From Petunia secreta (Eukaryota; Streptophyta; Magnoliopsida; Solanales; Solanaceae), in contig JARKIP010000035.1 of the NCBI GenBank assembly GCA_029990175.1, forward strand, positions 39,570,001-39,634,000: a stretch of 64,000 nucleotides of DNA. The letters run 5' to 3'. Below the pieces are notes generated by a model. It was given only the letters and a program-made list of their open reading frames with translations. It was not told the origin of the DNA and ran no database searches. Of this stretch, positions 45,255 through 56,264 are shown one piece after another. The number at the start of each line of letters is the position of its first letter. Position 1 is the stretch's first letter. The position numbers and the translations under genes are program-made.

Positions 45255-45725
45255 GTCATCTCATGAAGTTTATCATGGACATGCGAAGACATTATTATCA
45301 TGAAGCCTACCATAGACAACTGGAGGCCTTATTATGAAGTCTATCATGGACAGGCGAAGACATTATTATCATAGAGCCTACCGTAAACAAATGGAGGCCT
45401 TATTGTGAAGTCTATTGTGAACAGGCGAAGACGTCATTATTATGGAGCCTTCCGTAAACAACTGGAGGCCTTATTGTGAAGTCTATCGTGAACAGGCGAA
45501 GACTTCATTATTATGGAGCCTACCGTAAACAACTGGAGGCCTTATTGTGAAGTCTATCGCGAACAGGCAAAACATTATTATTATGAAGCCTACCGTAAAC
45601 AGCTGGAGGTCTTATTATGAAATCTCTCATGAATAGGCGAAGACGTCCTTATCATAGAGCCTATCGTAAATAAGTGGAAGCCTTATTATGGAATCTATCA
45701 TGGACAAGCGAATACGTTATTCATG
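45255..45725 (+). repeat. 71-bp tandem repeat, about 6.5 copies
   Basis: The landmark gcgaag recurs at 45283, 45354, 45425, 45496, about 45567, 45637 and 45708, a period of 70-71 bp. Each unit contains agcctaccgtaaacaactgg and gaagtctatcgtgaacagg or close variants. It lies in the 3' untranslated part of TE-H. Confidence 0.85.
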
Positions 45726-46530
45726 ATGTCCCAGAATCCTCTTTGCGTTATGCACACACCGTTTTGCCATTTAATTTGGGTCTGCTTGATGATTCATCAA
45801 TCATTGCTCTTTGCTCGAACATTGATCATTACCGAATTTATCCTTATATTTTATTTAAGTCTACTTTATGTTTATGGATTGAAGTTCTTTATTGTTTTAT
45901 TTTCAGTCTACCAACAGCCCTGAAGTCATCTTGCCTCAGAAAGCCGGATTGCTTCGCCAGTTGATTGGAAGACAAGCTTATCATTGATTCTGCAACCAAC
46001 ATCTACAAGTTTTATTATTTTTAACTATTTCTTACTCCATTTATCAAGTCTTATTTGCAGTTACTTGCTTACCACTTATGTAGACTTTACAGAATTTTAA
46101 CAGCGCCGCAACAATATATGGAGCATAACATGGAAGTCTTTCTTAGCTGTGAACTGGGGCAATCATTGATATGAGCTAGACTCCTCAATGAAGATCTGAA
46201 GAATTGCACTCGAACAAGTTGTCCACCCTAGAGGTCGGTCTTGTGTCAATCCTAGAGGTCAGTCTTTTGTCAATCTTAGGGGTCAGTCGAATTATTTCCT
46301 ATTTGTGTATCCGTTTTTGTCAATCGTGCGGGTATTCGTATCTAAGTATCGTCGAACTACATATAACCTGATTCTCTTTCAGCTCGAGATATGTAGGCAA
46401 GGAGACCAGAGTTCGGCCATGTTCATAAGCCTCGCATTTTGGTCCTTGGAATCAAAGTCTTTGGTTTACCGTGACAAAATTGGCTTCTATGTCAACTTCT
46501 TTACCCTGTAAATTCTTTCATCTTTTCCGG

Positions 46531-46545
46531 GTAAAGAGGGGCAGC
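46531..46545 (+). other. TE-H polypurine tract
   Basis: The run gtaaagaggggcagc directly precedes the LTR start TGTTGACACCC. Confidence 0.8.
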
Positions 46546-47986
46546 TGTTGACACCCAATTTTGACCCGGGGTTCTTAAAATTTTAGTAATTTATTATGAA
46601 AGGTTTGTAATCAAGGTTAAACTTTGAAAGTAGAAATTGAAACAATAGAATTATGAGAAAAAGGACCAAAAATGTAACTCGTAGCCCTAAAACTAGCCTA
46701 CCCATGTAAACACCCTTACATACCAGTTGAAATACTCCAAATACCAAAAACCCCAAATCACAACCCGTAACCCACCGGCTAAGAACCCTAACATACTGCC
46801 CTTTTTTATTCTCCCCCAAAATTCATCCAAATCATCGGTCCCCACACGTTTTCCAGCTAGCTAGTTCGTACCAAGAGCAAATTAGAGAGCTCCAGCGTCC
46901 AATTTCGTACACCTTATCCCTACAAAAATTCAAATTGGTTCTTATCCTTTTAGATCCGTTAGGGGTTATTTTAGTATTTTTCCTCAATTTTTCTACACCT
47001 TAGAACCCGAATTGGTTTCATATAAATTGAAAGCTGAAGGTCATTTTGGAGCAAGAAAATATAAGGAGGCAGAGGGCAAAACATACATAAATGACCATAA
47101 ATATTTCATACATTTTGAGCTTAATTTTTAGTGTGTTACTGTTTCTGTGTTTTTCAAGTTGTATCGTTGCATCGCCATTCAAGTTGTCGACCTCGTTCGA
47201 GTCATTGCTTCTTGTTCGAGTCATTTTTTTCGGATCGACGCCCTTTTTCATTGCTCCGAAACAGGTACAACTTTTGACTTAATTTATAATCTGTCTACAT
47301 TTTGCTATTTATATCTAGCATTTATTTGTTAAACTCTCAACCTGCTTGCATTAGTATTTTTCTTTTCGGCTTGAGTATTCATCGATAACATGTATGATGT
47401 TTGGTTAAGACAAGTATTAATTTCTGTTTGATTTTGACATATAAAGAATATGATTTAGTGTGTTTAGAATCAGTCCAGCTTAGGTCATGATGTTGCATTT
47501 TATCTTCAAGTGATCTCCTTAATATATAATCTGAAATTTGATAAAAAGATCGAATCTTTATGGTCTAAACTGTTGCAGTCCTGTTAGATGAAGTATGAAA
47601 ATAGTTTGAAGTTATGAAGCTTACCTGTTTAGTCGAGTCTTGGTGCCTTATTTTCCCATTTGTTTTAAGAGGGAGTTATAGTGTTAGCAGGGTGGCATGT
47701 AAGAAGTTTTGGTGTTGCAGGTTAGGAGAGCAGATAGTGATGGCTGTTGCAGTTGTTTTTGGTGAGTTGAGGGAGGAAGGCAGTATAGGTTCTTTGTGTG
47801 TTTAGTTTATGTGAAAGATTAGGGTGTTATTTTTACTGCTTGTGAGTATGAGGGAGCCTTAGGGAGTCTGCAGGTCTATAGAGGATTGAGAGTGATGGAG
47901 TAGTAGAAGAGTTGTTTTTGGGAGGCAGTGAGGTTGCTAAGGGAAAGTGTTAGTATGTAAAGTGTTAGAAAGTGCAGGTTGTCTAA

Positions 47987-48994
47987 GGGGCCATTTGTTT
48001 TTATTAAGATAAGAGATCTGAATCTGAAGACACATCTAAATATTAAGTTGTGGTATTAGGTGCTGAACACTGATTGATTAAGATCGTTTGTTTTTTCAAC
48101 ATCTGAATATTTATAATTTATATTTATTTTCTTATTAAAGTTTCTATATACTATAAAATAGTTTAACTATTATATCCATGAGATATTACATTGTAAGGTA
48201 GTGGTTTGTGGTGGTATGACGGTGGTGTCTGGTAGTAGTGAATGTTAGTAGTTGTAATGTTGGTGGTGGTTGTGTGATGTGATGGTTTGATGGTAGATGT
48301 GGTTGGTGGTAGTGACTAGCAGTATGGGCGGTGGTAGGTAATGGTTGTGGTGGTGCTTGGTAGTGAAGGTAGTTGTGTTTGTGGAGGTGGGTAGTATTGG
48401 TTGCCGGTGGTTGTGGTGATCATTGTGCTAATGACAATGATAACGAAAATGATAGGTAGTGGTGGTGGTTATTGTGATGGTAGAGGTGGTCAATGGTAAA
48501 GTGATGGTTGTCAATTGTCATTAGTGGAAAGTGGTGGTGGTGGTTAAGGAGTTGTAATGGTAGAGGTGACGGTGGTTGATAGAGATAATGGTGGTTGCAA
48601 TGGTGGAGGTGATTGGTGTGGTAGTGATAGTTAGTGGTTTGTAGTTGTAGCTATAGGTTATGATGGTAGAGGTGGTTAGTGGTTGTTGTTGATGGCTAGC
48701 GGTGGCTGGTGGTGGCTAGTAGTAGTAGACAACGGTGGTGGTGGACTGGTGGTGGCGGGTGGTTGGCAGCGGCGGAGGCGGTTACTAATTGTGGTAGTGC
48801 AATGGTAGTTGTTGTATAATATATGAAGGGATGATGGACCTCTTAATGTATTAAGACTCTACTCAAGATCTTAATTATACAGATCTATTAAGAGCCATTA
48901 AGTGGTTAAATCTTAATAAAAATAAACGCACTTAATGGCATGAGGTCTGAACCATTCAGATTCACATCTCCATTAAGTGCAAACAAATGAGGCC
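47987..48994 (+). mobile_element. Tourist/PIF-Harbinger-like MITE (1,008 bp) with a GGT-rich core
   Basis: The left end GGGGCCATTTGTTT pairs with the right end AAACAAATGAGGCC as imperfect inverted repeats that extend inward (agatctgaatctgaa versus ttcagattcacatct). TAA flanks both sides (47984-47986, 48995-48997), the target type of PIF/Harbinger elements. Bases 48190-48790 are a degenerate TGG/GGT-rich tract. No transposase is present. Confidence 0.75.
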
Positions 48995-51064
48995 TAAGTG
49001 TAGTTCAGGGAATTAGTTCTGGTAGCAGGTTGCTTTTGTTGTTGGTTTGGATCCTAGGGAAGCTATAGGAGATAGTGGTGGCTGTTGTAGGTGTCTAGTG
49101 ATTTAAAAAGAGTGTAAGGGTGTATGCAGGTTTTTATGGAGAGTATTTGGTGGCTGATGTTGTCTGGTTGATGCAAGTAGTAGAGGGGTTTAGGAAAGTG
49201 TCTCAAGTTGTCTAGTTTCATGTAAAACTGAGTGGTTAAAAAGGGAGAACCCCATCATATAGGTTACCATGCCTTCTCTGATTTCAGTCATTTATTTCAA
49301 GTTGTAATCAGTTTCAAGCATGTAGTAGATCCTATGCTGGTATTGTTAGTTTATCTGGAGGTCTCTTTTCTTTCTTTAGTTGGTTATCTGGATTATGGCA
49401 TTTGTTAGCAGTTTTATCCTCACCAAGTTAACTTTGAAATACAGCTTGCCAAACCAGTTTCTGAAGTAAAATGCCAAGTTGACATTCTCAGTTAGCATCA
49501 TCCTGGTTTGTTCTTTTAAAATCTGAACTTTTAAAAAAGTGTTTCTATCTAGTAATTTTGGTTTCTAGTAGAGTTTCTTGTCTCCAGTGTTGTCCTAGGC
49601 TTCCCTGGTCTGTCCTCAGTTAAATACTTCTTAAGCTTTCTTGTTCTCTCTGCTGGTGCAATGATCACTCTTCTCTATTTGGTTATTGTGAGTATCATGT
49701 GATCAAGTAAAGGATGTGTGGTATGCTATATGTAGCGAAAGGAGTTTGATGCTGCAAAAACAGAGGGAGGCTGGTGAGTTGCAGGTATTAATGGGTTGGC
49801 TATAGGACCTATTAAGCTGTTCCAGGTTCTGTTTCATAGTTTGAGGGAGTTTATAATGAGGTGTTTTAGCTTCATAGCATTGTAGTGGAGTATGTATGGG
49901 GATTATTTGATGGTATTGCAGTGTATAGGGGTGTCTAGATAAGTCTCAGGTTCTGTGAGAGTGTGAAGGAATATAAGGAGCCAGGGTAGAATTGGTCTGG
50001 TATATGTGTGTAATGGCTTCAATTTTGCCTTTGGTAGCTCATCCTTCCTGGTTCATTTTGCTCCTGAAAGCTTTGATAAGAGAATGATTTTTTTTCCTTA
50101 AGTGATTATTCTAAAAACTATGGTTTTCCTTTCAAAAGACAAGAGCTTCTTTGATTCCTTTATTAGTAATGAAGCATGTGGAAATTAAATTTTGGTATCA
50201 CATGGTTGAAGTAGACTATGTTAGTTAAGATTCCAAAGTCATGATATGTAGCTGTTAATGTATTAGAATCTTAGCCTACGCTTAGTCGCAGTAATGTATA
50301 TATGATTTTTTGATAATCTATAGGTTTTCTTCTTGTCTCAAAAGAATTATAATCTAATAGGATCCCTGTAGTAATAATGTGATGTTAAAATTATGAATTC
50401 TGAAATAGAAGAGATCAGTTATCCACTTAGTCCGGTGAGTTTGTATAAATTAAATTCTTGAACTGGTATTAATCAAGTTGAGCATGGGATTTCTAAGTTG
50501 TATTGTTTAGGAGAACTAATATAGTTTTCCCTTTGTTGTCTGTTATGTTCAACATGTTTCAAATTGCTCCTGAAGATGCTGCTCTTAGTTTAGTTGTTCA
50601 ATATCTCAGATTGTGGTTGTTTTGGTCGCACACTAATTCTTTTTCTCTATATTTTCTTTTGCATAAACCTTGGGGCGAGTTGGTAAAACTCACAATTGGA
50701 ATTGGTCTATTGCCATTGAGTTTGTTCGGGGTCAAGTTCGGGTCTCAGGTTGAGAAGATTGGTATCGAGGCTCACTTACGAGTTTGTATTTTCGGGTTCT
50801 ATTTTCTTACTCTCTCTCTTTCCCGCTCCTTTAGAATCCATGTTTTGGATCCCAGTAGACCGGACTAGGAGCCTTGCATGGTAGAAAGCTTGGTAGGATA
50901 GACGCTTTGTATTTTGAAATAACTATTCTTTATTGCATGTTTAGAATTGTTTTAAATAACAGCCTATTCCTGTTTCTTTTGGATTCGCCAATTACTTTAA
51001 GATGTTAAGAACCATTTGTCAATTAGTGAGTACAAAAAATAAGAATTCAATTAAAATTATACCC

Positions 51065-51066
<2 letters not shown>

Positions 51067-51124
<58 letters not shown>
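51067..51124 (+). repeat. TTA microsatellite, about 19 units
   Basis: An uninterrupted TTA/TAT run of about 58 bp, followed by 250 bp of TTTA-rich simple sequence to about 51365. Confidence 0.95.
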
Positions 51125-51125
<1 letters not shown>

Positions 51126-51989
51126 TAAATTATTTATTTATCTATTTTATTAAATATTTATTTATATATTTATTTATTCGTTAATTAAATTAATAAAATA
51201 ATTATTTTATTTATTTATTTAATTTTAATATCTATTTAATTAATTATTAATTAATTATTATTTGTTTATTCATTTAATTAGTCTCTAATTATTTATTATT
51301 TATTTATCTATTATTGGCATATAATCTTATTTTATTTTATTTATTTATTTATTTATTTATTTATTATCCCCTTTGTTTATTTACTTTATATTTTTTAAAT
51401 AATCTAAATTATTTAAATTCGTGAAAACCGCCAGATTAACCTTTTTTAGCGGATTTTCGAAAATACTCCCGTAATAGAGACCTTCTTTCGAATTTAAAAG
51501 AACCACTTACCTAAAATCTCTAAAAAGTCAATTTCCTTTTAAATAAGGAAGAAATTTGCACTCGTTAATTAATAAATGGTTCCTAATTTTCCTAAATTAG
51601 GTGGCGACTCCAAAGGAACCCTTTGGAGTCCCATTTTGTTGAAATATACCCAAAACTTATCTTTTTTAAAGAGAGGTAATAATTTTTGGGTTCAACAAGT
51701 TGCTTTTCAAAAAAAGTTACCTAATTACCTCTATTTCTTTTTACTAATGGTTATAACATATAAATAGCACATTATCTTTTTCGTTCTCTTATGCACACCA
51801 ACATCATTATTATTAGAAGTTTTGAATCAAATTATTTTTTTTAAGATATGAATTAAGATATTTAATTATGAATGCTTTACTTTTAAAATTTTGGTCAAAT
51901 AAAAAAGTTAAATATAGTCTTTGATAACAAATTCTTAAAATCATTCTCCTAGTTAATAGTGTAAACTGAAATTTAACACTAAAAAAATA

Positions 51990-52165
51990 CTTTTTCAAAA
52001 GCTTGGCTAAACACAAATCACTACTCAACTAATTACAAAAGTGCTTCTCAAAAGAGTTGGCGAAACACAAACTGCTACTCTCCAAAAGCACTTTTATAAA
52101 AAAATATTTTTAAAGAAAAGGACTTTTAAAAATAAGCAGTTTTCCGAAGCTTGGCCAAACAAGCT
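51990..52165 (+). mobile_element. MITE end paired with 35871
   Basis: It contains aagcttggctaaacac, agttggcgaaacac and aagcttggccaaaca, inverted copies of the motif at 35871. It is the likely right end of the MITE that holds the intronic insertions. Confidence 0.45.
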
Positions 52166-52697
52166 CTAAATATAATCTCAAATAATCATTTCAAAATGAA
52201 ATAAAGGTATGTGACTTACACAGATACCAAACACCAATTTGTTAATCCTTTTTAACAATGTAAAAATTTCAATGACACCATCCGTCTCAATAATTTTGAC
52301 CATTTCAGACTGGGTAAAGAGTATTTTTAACTGATTTTTAAATTTATTTTACTAAATATATAACATAAAAAATTTCTGTATCTATGAATAGTCTCATCAA
52401 TAATAGAAAGTATCATTTGTTTAGGAACAGATAAAAAAGAGTATGGTGCATACTCTCCTTGTTTCATTTTATTTGTCTTGGTTATTATAAATATTTGTCT
52501 TAAAATATTTATTATTTTCGAGTATAGAAAGAGAATTAATTATTTTAATTCCCATTTTACCTTTAATATTAATTCATTTGAAAAATACAAATTAAAAGAA
52601 ACATTTATTGAAGAGATAATGCATAATGAGTGAAGTAGTCAAAGTACCTCCCAAAAACGAGGGGGGTAAGTTGGGAGTTGGGAGTGATGGAGAGTAA
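52166..52697. other. Intron end with Stowaway-like sequence
   Basis: AT-rich intron sequence. Bases 52451-52670 start actctccttgtttcattttatttgtcttgg and end ccaaaaacgaggggg, similar to Stowaway MITE ends (ctccctccgt type). The identification is weak. Confidence 0.35.
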
Positions 52698-52750
52698 TTA
52701 ACCTACTAGCCAAAATTTAACGTAAATCAGAGCTGGAGAAATAAGCATAC

Positions 52751-53222
52751 CAGAAACCCGATCGTACACATGGGCAGCCGATTCTCCACCCGGAAACTGG
52801 TAGAAGAACTTGCCGTATTTCTCTCTTTCCTTCTTATACTCGTCCATCTTGCCTGAATTCTGAAATTTGTTGTAGTCCATTTCTCTGAGTCTGCATTCTT
52901 CTCTTACCCCAATGATCTCGCTGCTGCTAAACGCAGCGCCCGTCTCTTTCAGCGTCTCACGGGTGCGCAAGAAGGGCGATACATAGAAATAGACCTTCCA
53001 GTTTGTGCTGGTTTCGTCACAGACCACATGGCGGATAAGCTCCCCGGCCTTCTTGGCTTGCTCTTTTCCTTTCTCAGTGAGTTGGACTTTATGGTCAGGT
53101 GTGGCGGCATAGACGTTTTTATCTGCGTTACCTTCGCTCTCACCATGTCGCACCAGTATGATCCTCTTAGGTAACCGCCTTCGCTTTTCTCCTAAGACGC
53201 CTCCGCTGTTCGCGTTTCCCAT
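52751..53222 (-). CDS. Histidine phosphatase (phosphoglycerate-mutase-like, AT74 type), exon 1
   Basis: The ATG at 53222-53220 starts MGNANSGG, the first ATG in a frame open to 53291. Exon 1 encodes 157 residues plus one base. It has the catalytic RHGESEGN (RHG at 25-27, His26), the phosphate-binding Arg in SPFLRTRET (Arg86), the acid residue region EECRLREMDY (Glu114) and PGGES (144-148). It ends GTTTCTG before GTATGC, a strong 5' splice site. With exon 2 the product is 266 residues with all catalytic residues present and no stop, so the gene looks functional despite its intron. An unspliced transcript would stop within about 20 codons and lose the second catalytic His. Confidence 0.9.
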
Positions 53223-53943
53223 TTGAATCGTCCAAGAATATATACAACTATACAATATAAAGAGTGGCTTAATAATGATTCTGATCTGCAACTTTACTTG
53301 TGGAAATATATAGCGATCAGCCTAGCTAGGTTCTCTTTCTTTTTTGTCAACCTAATGAGTGATGACCAGCTAATAGTTTCGTTTGTCAACCTAATGAGTG
53401 ATGATGACCAGCTAACAGTTTCGTTTGTTGGATGTAAGACCACATGCGGTTCGTGCATATATAAATAATTATCGACCAATATAGCTGTAATATAGAGTTA
53501 AATTGATTATTCCAAGGAAGAACGCGTGGCCCGTGAGTGAATAAACAATGAACCCGCCAAGAATGCGTGATATTCTACTAACATTTCCTGACCAACTATT
53601 AGTGCATACAGATCTACTTTCACTAAAGGCGAAATTTATTTGTCCGTTATACGTTGTTTGTATTAGTTAGTAATTGAGAATATTGTATTTTAGAAAAGGA
53701 TACAAGTGTCCACATTGGTAATATACAAGAAAAAAATATATTTTTCATACAAATTGGAATAAAATATCTGGTGAAAGACTGAGAAGCAAAATACAAAATT
53801 GACTATGAGATCTTTATATTGTCAAAGATGGTTATTTGGGACTTGAGCCATAAAGGTAGCCTGAGTTAATTAACTTTTTTTGTCATGCTATATTTGTTTA
53901 AACGATACAAGTATTATTTTAACTATTTTTAAAATTTTAAATT
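53223..53943 (-). promoter_or_regulatory. Upstream region of the phosphatase gene
   Basis: No ORF was found. On the minus strand a TATA-like run (ttatttatatatgc) lies at about 53456-53470, 235-250 bp before the ATG. If used, transcription would start near 53430. A 39/42-bp tandem duplication follows it. Further upstream is AT-rich DNA. Confidence 0.4.
53346..53426. repeat. 39/42-bp tandem duplication before the phosphatase ATG
   Basis: Unit 1 (53346-53384) and unit 2 (53385-53426) both read gtcaacctaatgagtgatga and end tttcgttt. They differ by a 3-bp insertion and one substitution. They lie 124-205 bp upstream of the start codon, probably in the 5' untranslated region. Confidence 0.92.
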
Positions 53944-54003
53944 ATGTTACCGGCATATGAAGTGTTCAAAAAAGTTATGTTGTCTCCGTCAGGGAACAAA
54001 TTA

Positions 54004-55076
54004 GGGATCGTTTTAGTATGGAGACAAGCTATGCAGGTATTACCAATGCAGATATTAATTATGCAGATTAATAATGCAGGTATTAGTTATACAATTATTA
54101 GCAATGCAGGTATAAGCTATACATATATTATAATATAGGGATTAATTCTTAAATCATTAATAGATTACAAATTAATATACAATGAGGGTTAGTTTCTTCA
54201 TTTTTACTTTTATTATTCTAAGACCAACGTTACTAATTCTACCTTCTACCCCGTATATAGTAATATACAGATTTATGCATAATTAATCGGGGTATTAGCT
54301 ATGCGGAAAAGGAAATTGTGAACCAACCATTGTATTAGCAAAGCTATGTTTTATGTGGAAAAGGAAAAATGCTACTCCCTCTGTTCTATAATGGATGACA
54401 TGTTTTGGATTTCGAGAGTCAAACGAGTTTATCTTTGACCGTAATATTTTTATATGTCTTTTAAATATTTTAAATTATTAAGTATCGTGACTTATAATAC
54501 TTTTTATGTAGTTTCTAAATATATATATATATCGTTCTAAAAAAAATAAAAATTATATGTTCAAATTCACGGGCAAAAAAAACTCCTTTAACTTTCAAAA
54601 TTCGAAATATGTCATCCTACTTTCAATAAGGTATCAGATCATTCCAAAGTGCTACCACATGACTCCTTAAGGTACTAGTTTCTCCGTAAATGCGCATTAC
54701 TTGTATGATGAATCTTGTTGTATGCAATTTTGTAATATAATATTAACATTGCTAAAATAAAACTCCACGTAAATAATTATACTTGAATGAATAAAGTGCG
54801 AATTTTTGTAAATGATCAACTTAGATCATCGTATGATGATCTATTTATCAAGAATAAGATGATTGACTATAGTTTGAACCTGCGAAAATGCTCAAGTATA
54901 TATGCAAATATTTTATTAATTACCCATTTTGATCTTATGAGGTACAAACAAGTAATTAAGCGTCTCTCACCTAACACTTTCTGATAGACTAGATTCATGA
55001 TATATAACTAATCCTTGTATTACTAATCCATGTATTGTTAATTCATGTATTATTCATTTCTCTACCAAATGATCCC
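54004..55076 (+). mobile_element. MITE-like inverted-repeat element
   Basis: The left end gggatcgttttagtatgg and the right end ctctaccaaatgatccc are imperfect inverted repeats. Both are followed inward by repeats of the form aatgcaggtattag or its complement (ctaatccatgtatt). A further Stowaway-like piece (ctccctctgttctataatgg) lies inside at about 54378-54620. Clear target duplications were not found. Confidence 0.5.
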
Positions 55077-55275
55077 AAAGTTATCTATCTGAGAAAATAT
55101 GTGAGGTAGATATAAGCCAATATTGGAATTATTTGACCTTGTACTTTATTTACCATTGCAAAGTACGTACATTAAATTATCTTCAAATAAGTTGAAAAAA
55201 GATATCCTTTATTTTTAAGGGGGAGAAAGTTGAATAACTGAGGTTAACACATACTTGGCAGCAAATTGACCCTTT
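55077..55275. other. Flank of TE-I, no gene seen
   Basis: About 200 bp of AT-rich sequence leading to the TE-I target duplication. Confidence 0.4.
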
Positions 55276-55280
55276 GTAAT
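55276..55280 (+). repeat. TE-I target-site duplication, left
   Basis: GTAAT, identical to 62065-62069. Confidence 0.92.
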
Positions 55281-56199
55281 TGTTGGGTTTAATGGAAGAA
55301 TGTGAATGGGAAATGGGTGAAAGGTGAAAAAAGGTTCATTTTTGTAGGGAAATACACTTTCTCCCACATTGGTAGAGGAAAAGGATTTTGTTGGGTTTAA
55401 ATAGAGATTTACTTCTCTTAGCTCTTAAAAAGGGTTGAGAAGAAGGGAAGCCTCGCGCCGTCGTCGTCGCTCGCTCGTCTTCGGATTCGAATTCGGTCGA
55501 TTGATTGAATTAAATTTTTGGACCAAGCAGCTGAAGTGAGTTCAGTACCGGGCAGCTGAAGCGACATCAGCAGATTAATTCCTCCATATTTTTGCATTAA
55601 AGTCAGTCATTAGTGGTAGATTAATTCCTCCACATTAAAGTCAGTCATTAGTGGTAGATTAATTGCTCCACATTGAAGTCAGTCATTAGTGGACAATTAA
55701 TTCCTCCACATTTTCTCATTAATGCCGCTGTGTCTCTTCGTCTGCCCTTGGGTGGCTATATAAACTGGTCATTTGTCAGTCCTTGAAATACATAGACTGA
55801 AACTCTGAGACAGAGACTCAACCTCGGACAGAGGAAAGACTCCAACTCGGACAGATAGACACAACCTCGGGCAGAGGATAGAAACACTCGGGCAGAGAAA
55901 AACACTGACAGAAAACATATCTTACTGCATCCCCTCTCTTTCTGCATATTAAGTGAGTCGCGTGGTTTGCTCCGTTCCTTTGTGTTCGCCGTGTTCTACC
56001 GTTTGAAGTGCCGCTACGGTAGAATTGTTATCCCGTTCCATCCTGGGAGAAATTAACCCGTGAACCTTGGGCATCGTGAGGGGGTTAGATTTCTTAAGGA
56101 GACACAAGTAACTTGTGGGCTCGGGATTGTCCTATTACTAACAGATTATATATTGCAGGTTTTTGTATCTTCTAATTTATTTGAACGCAGGATCAACAA
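55281..56199 (+). repeat. TE-I 5' LTR (919 bp)
   Basis: It starts TGTTGGGTTT and ends gatcaaca. A TATA box (TATATAAA) is at 55757-55764. Bases 55579-55720 hold about 38-bp tandem units (taattcctccaca ... gtcattagtgg). Bases 55813-55895 repeat CTCGGRCAGA about five times. It lacks about 80 bp found in the 3' LTR. Confidence 0.95.
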
Positions 56200-56264
56200 G
56201 CTTAAGAAATCTATGTTATTTATTTTCTGTGCTTAAATAAATATTGTTTAAGGAGACTGGTTAA

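Larger units (their letters stand above)
41990..51770 (+). mobile_element. TE-H: Ogre/Tat-like element remnant with one long LTR
   Basis: A broken Tat/Ogre-type gag (42065-43957) is followed by about 2.6 kb without pol, a polypurine tract, and an LTR of about 5 kb starting TGTTGACACCC at 46546. Such very long LTRs, the TGTTGACACCC start and the gag type fit Ogre-like elements. No matching 5' LTR was found left of gag, and protease, RT and integrase are absent. It is 5'-truncated and internally deleted. Both outer edges are approximate. Confidence 0.75.
46546..51770 (+). repeat. TE-H 3' LTR (about 5 kb, right edge uncertain)
   Basis: It begins TGTTGACACCC after the polypurine tract. No second copy is present, so the right edge is estimated from the sequence ggtggcgactcc at 51600-51611 and the return of MITE-like sequence by about 51990. 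Short ORFs inside have no known domain. It contains a nested Tourist MITE (47987-48994) and a TTA microsatellite. Confidence 0.6.
35483..52750 (-). other. 17,268-bp intron of the phosphatase gene
   Basis: It is bounded on the minus strand by GTATGC (52750 downward) and ATACAG (ending 35483). Nearly all of it is transposable elements: TE-G, the TE-H remnant, a Tourist MITE and a further MITE split by them. Only about 0.4 kb at the exon 2 end and about 0.6 kb at the exon 1 end look like original intron. TE-G and TE-H lie antisense to the gene. Confidence 0.85.

Noticed and set aside
45255..45725. CRISPR-like array
   Set aside because: The units are contiguous near-identical 71-mers without unique spacers, in a plant retrotransposon.
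45674..45964. 96-codon + frame after the 71-bp array
   Set aside because: No domain and partly made of the tandem repeat itself.
50503..50868. 121-codon + frame inside the TE-H LTR
   Set aside because: Hydrophobic and without a recognisable domain; it lies inside an LTR with simple-sequence neighbours and no sign of conservation.
35154..53222. Reading the two phosphatase exons as two separate pseudogene fragments
   Set aside because: The splice sites are good, the phase matches, the strand and order agree and every catalytic residue is kept.
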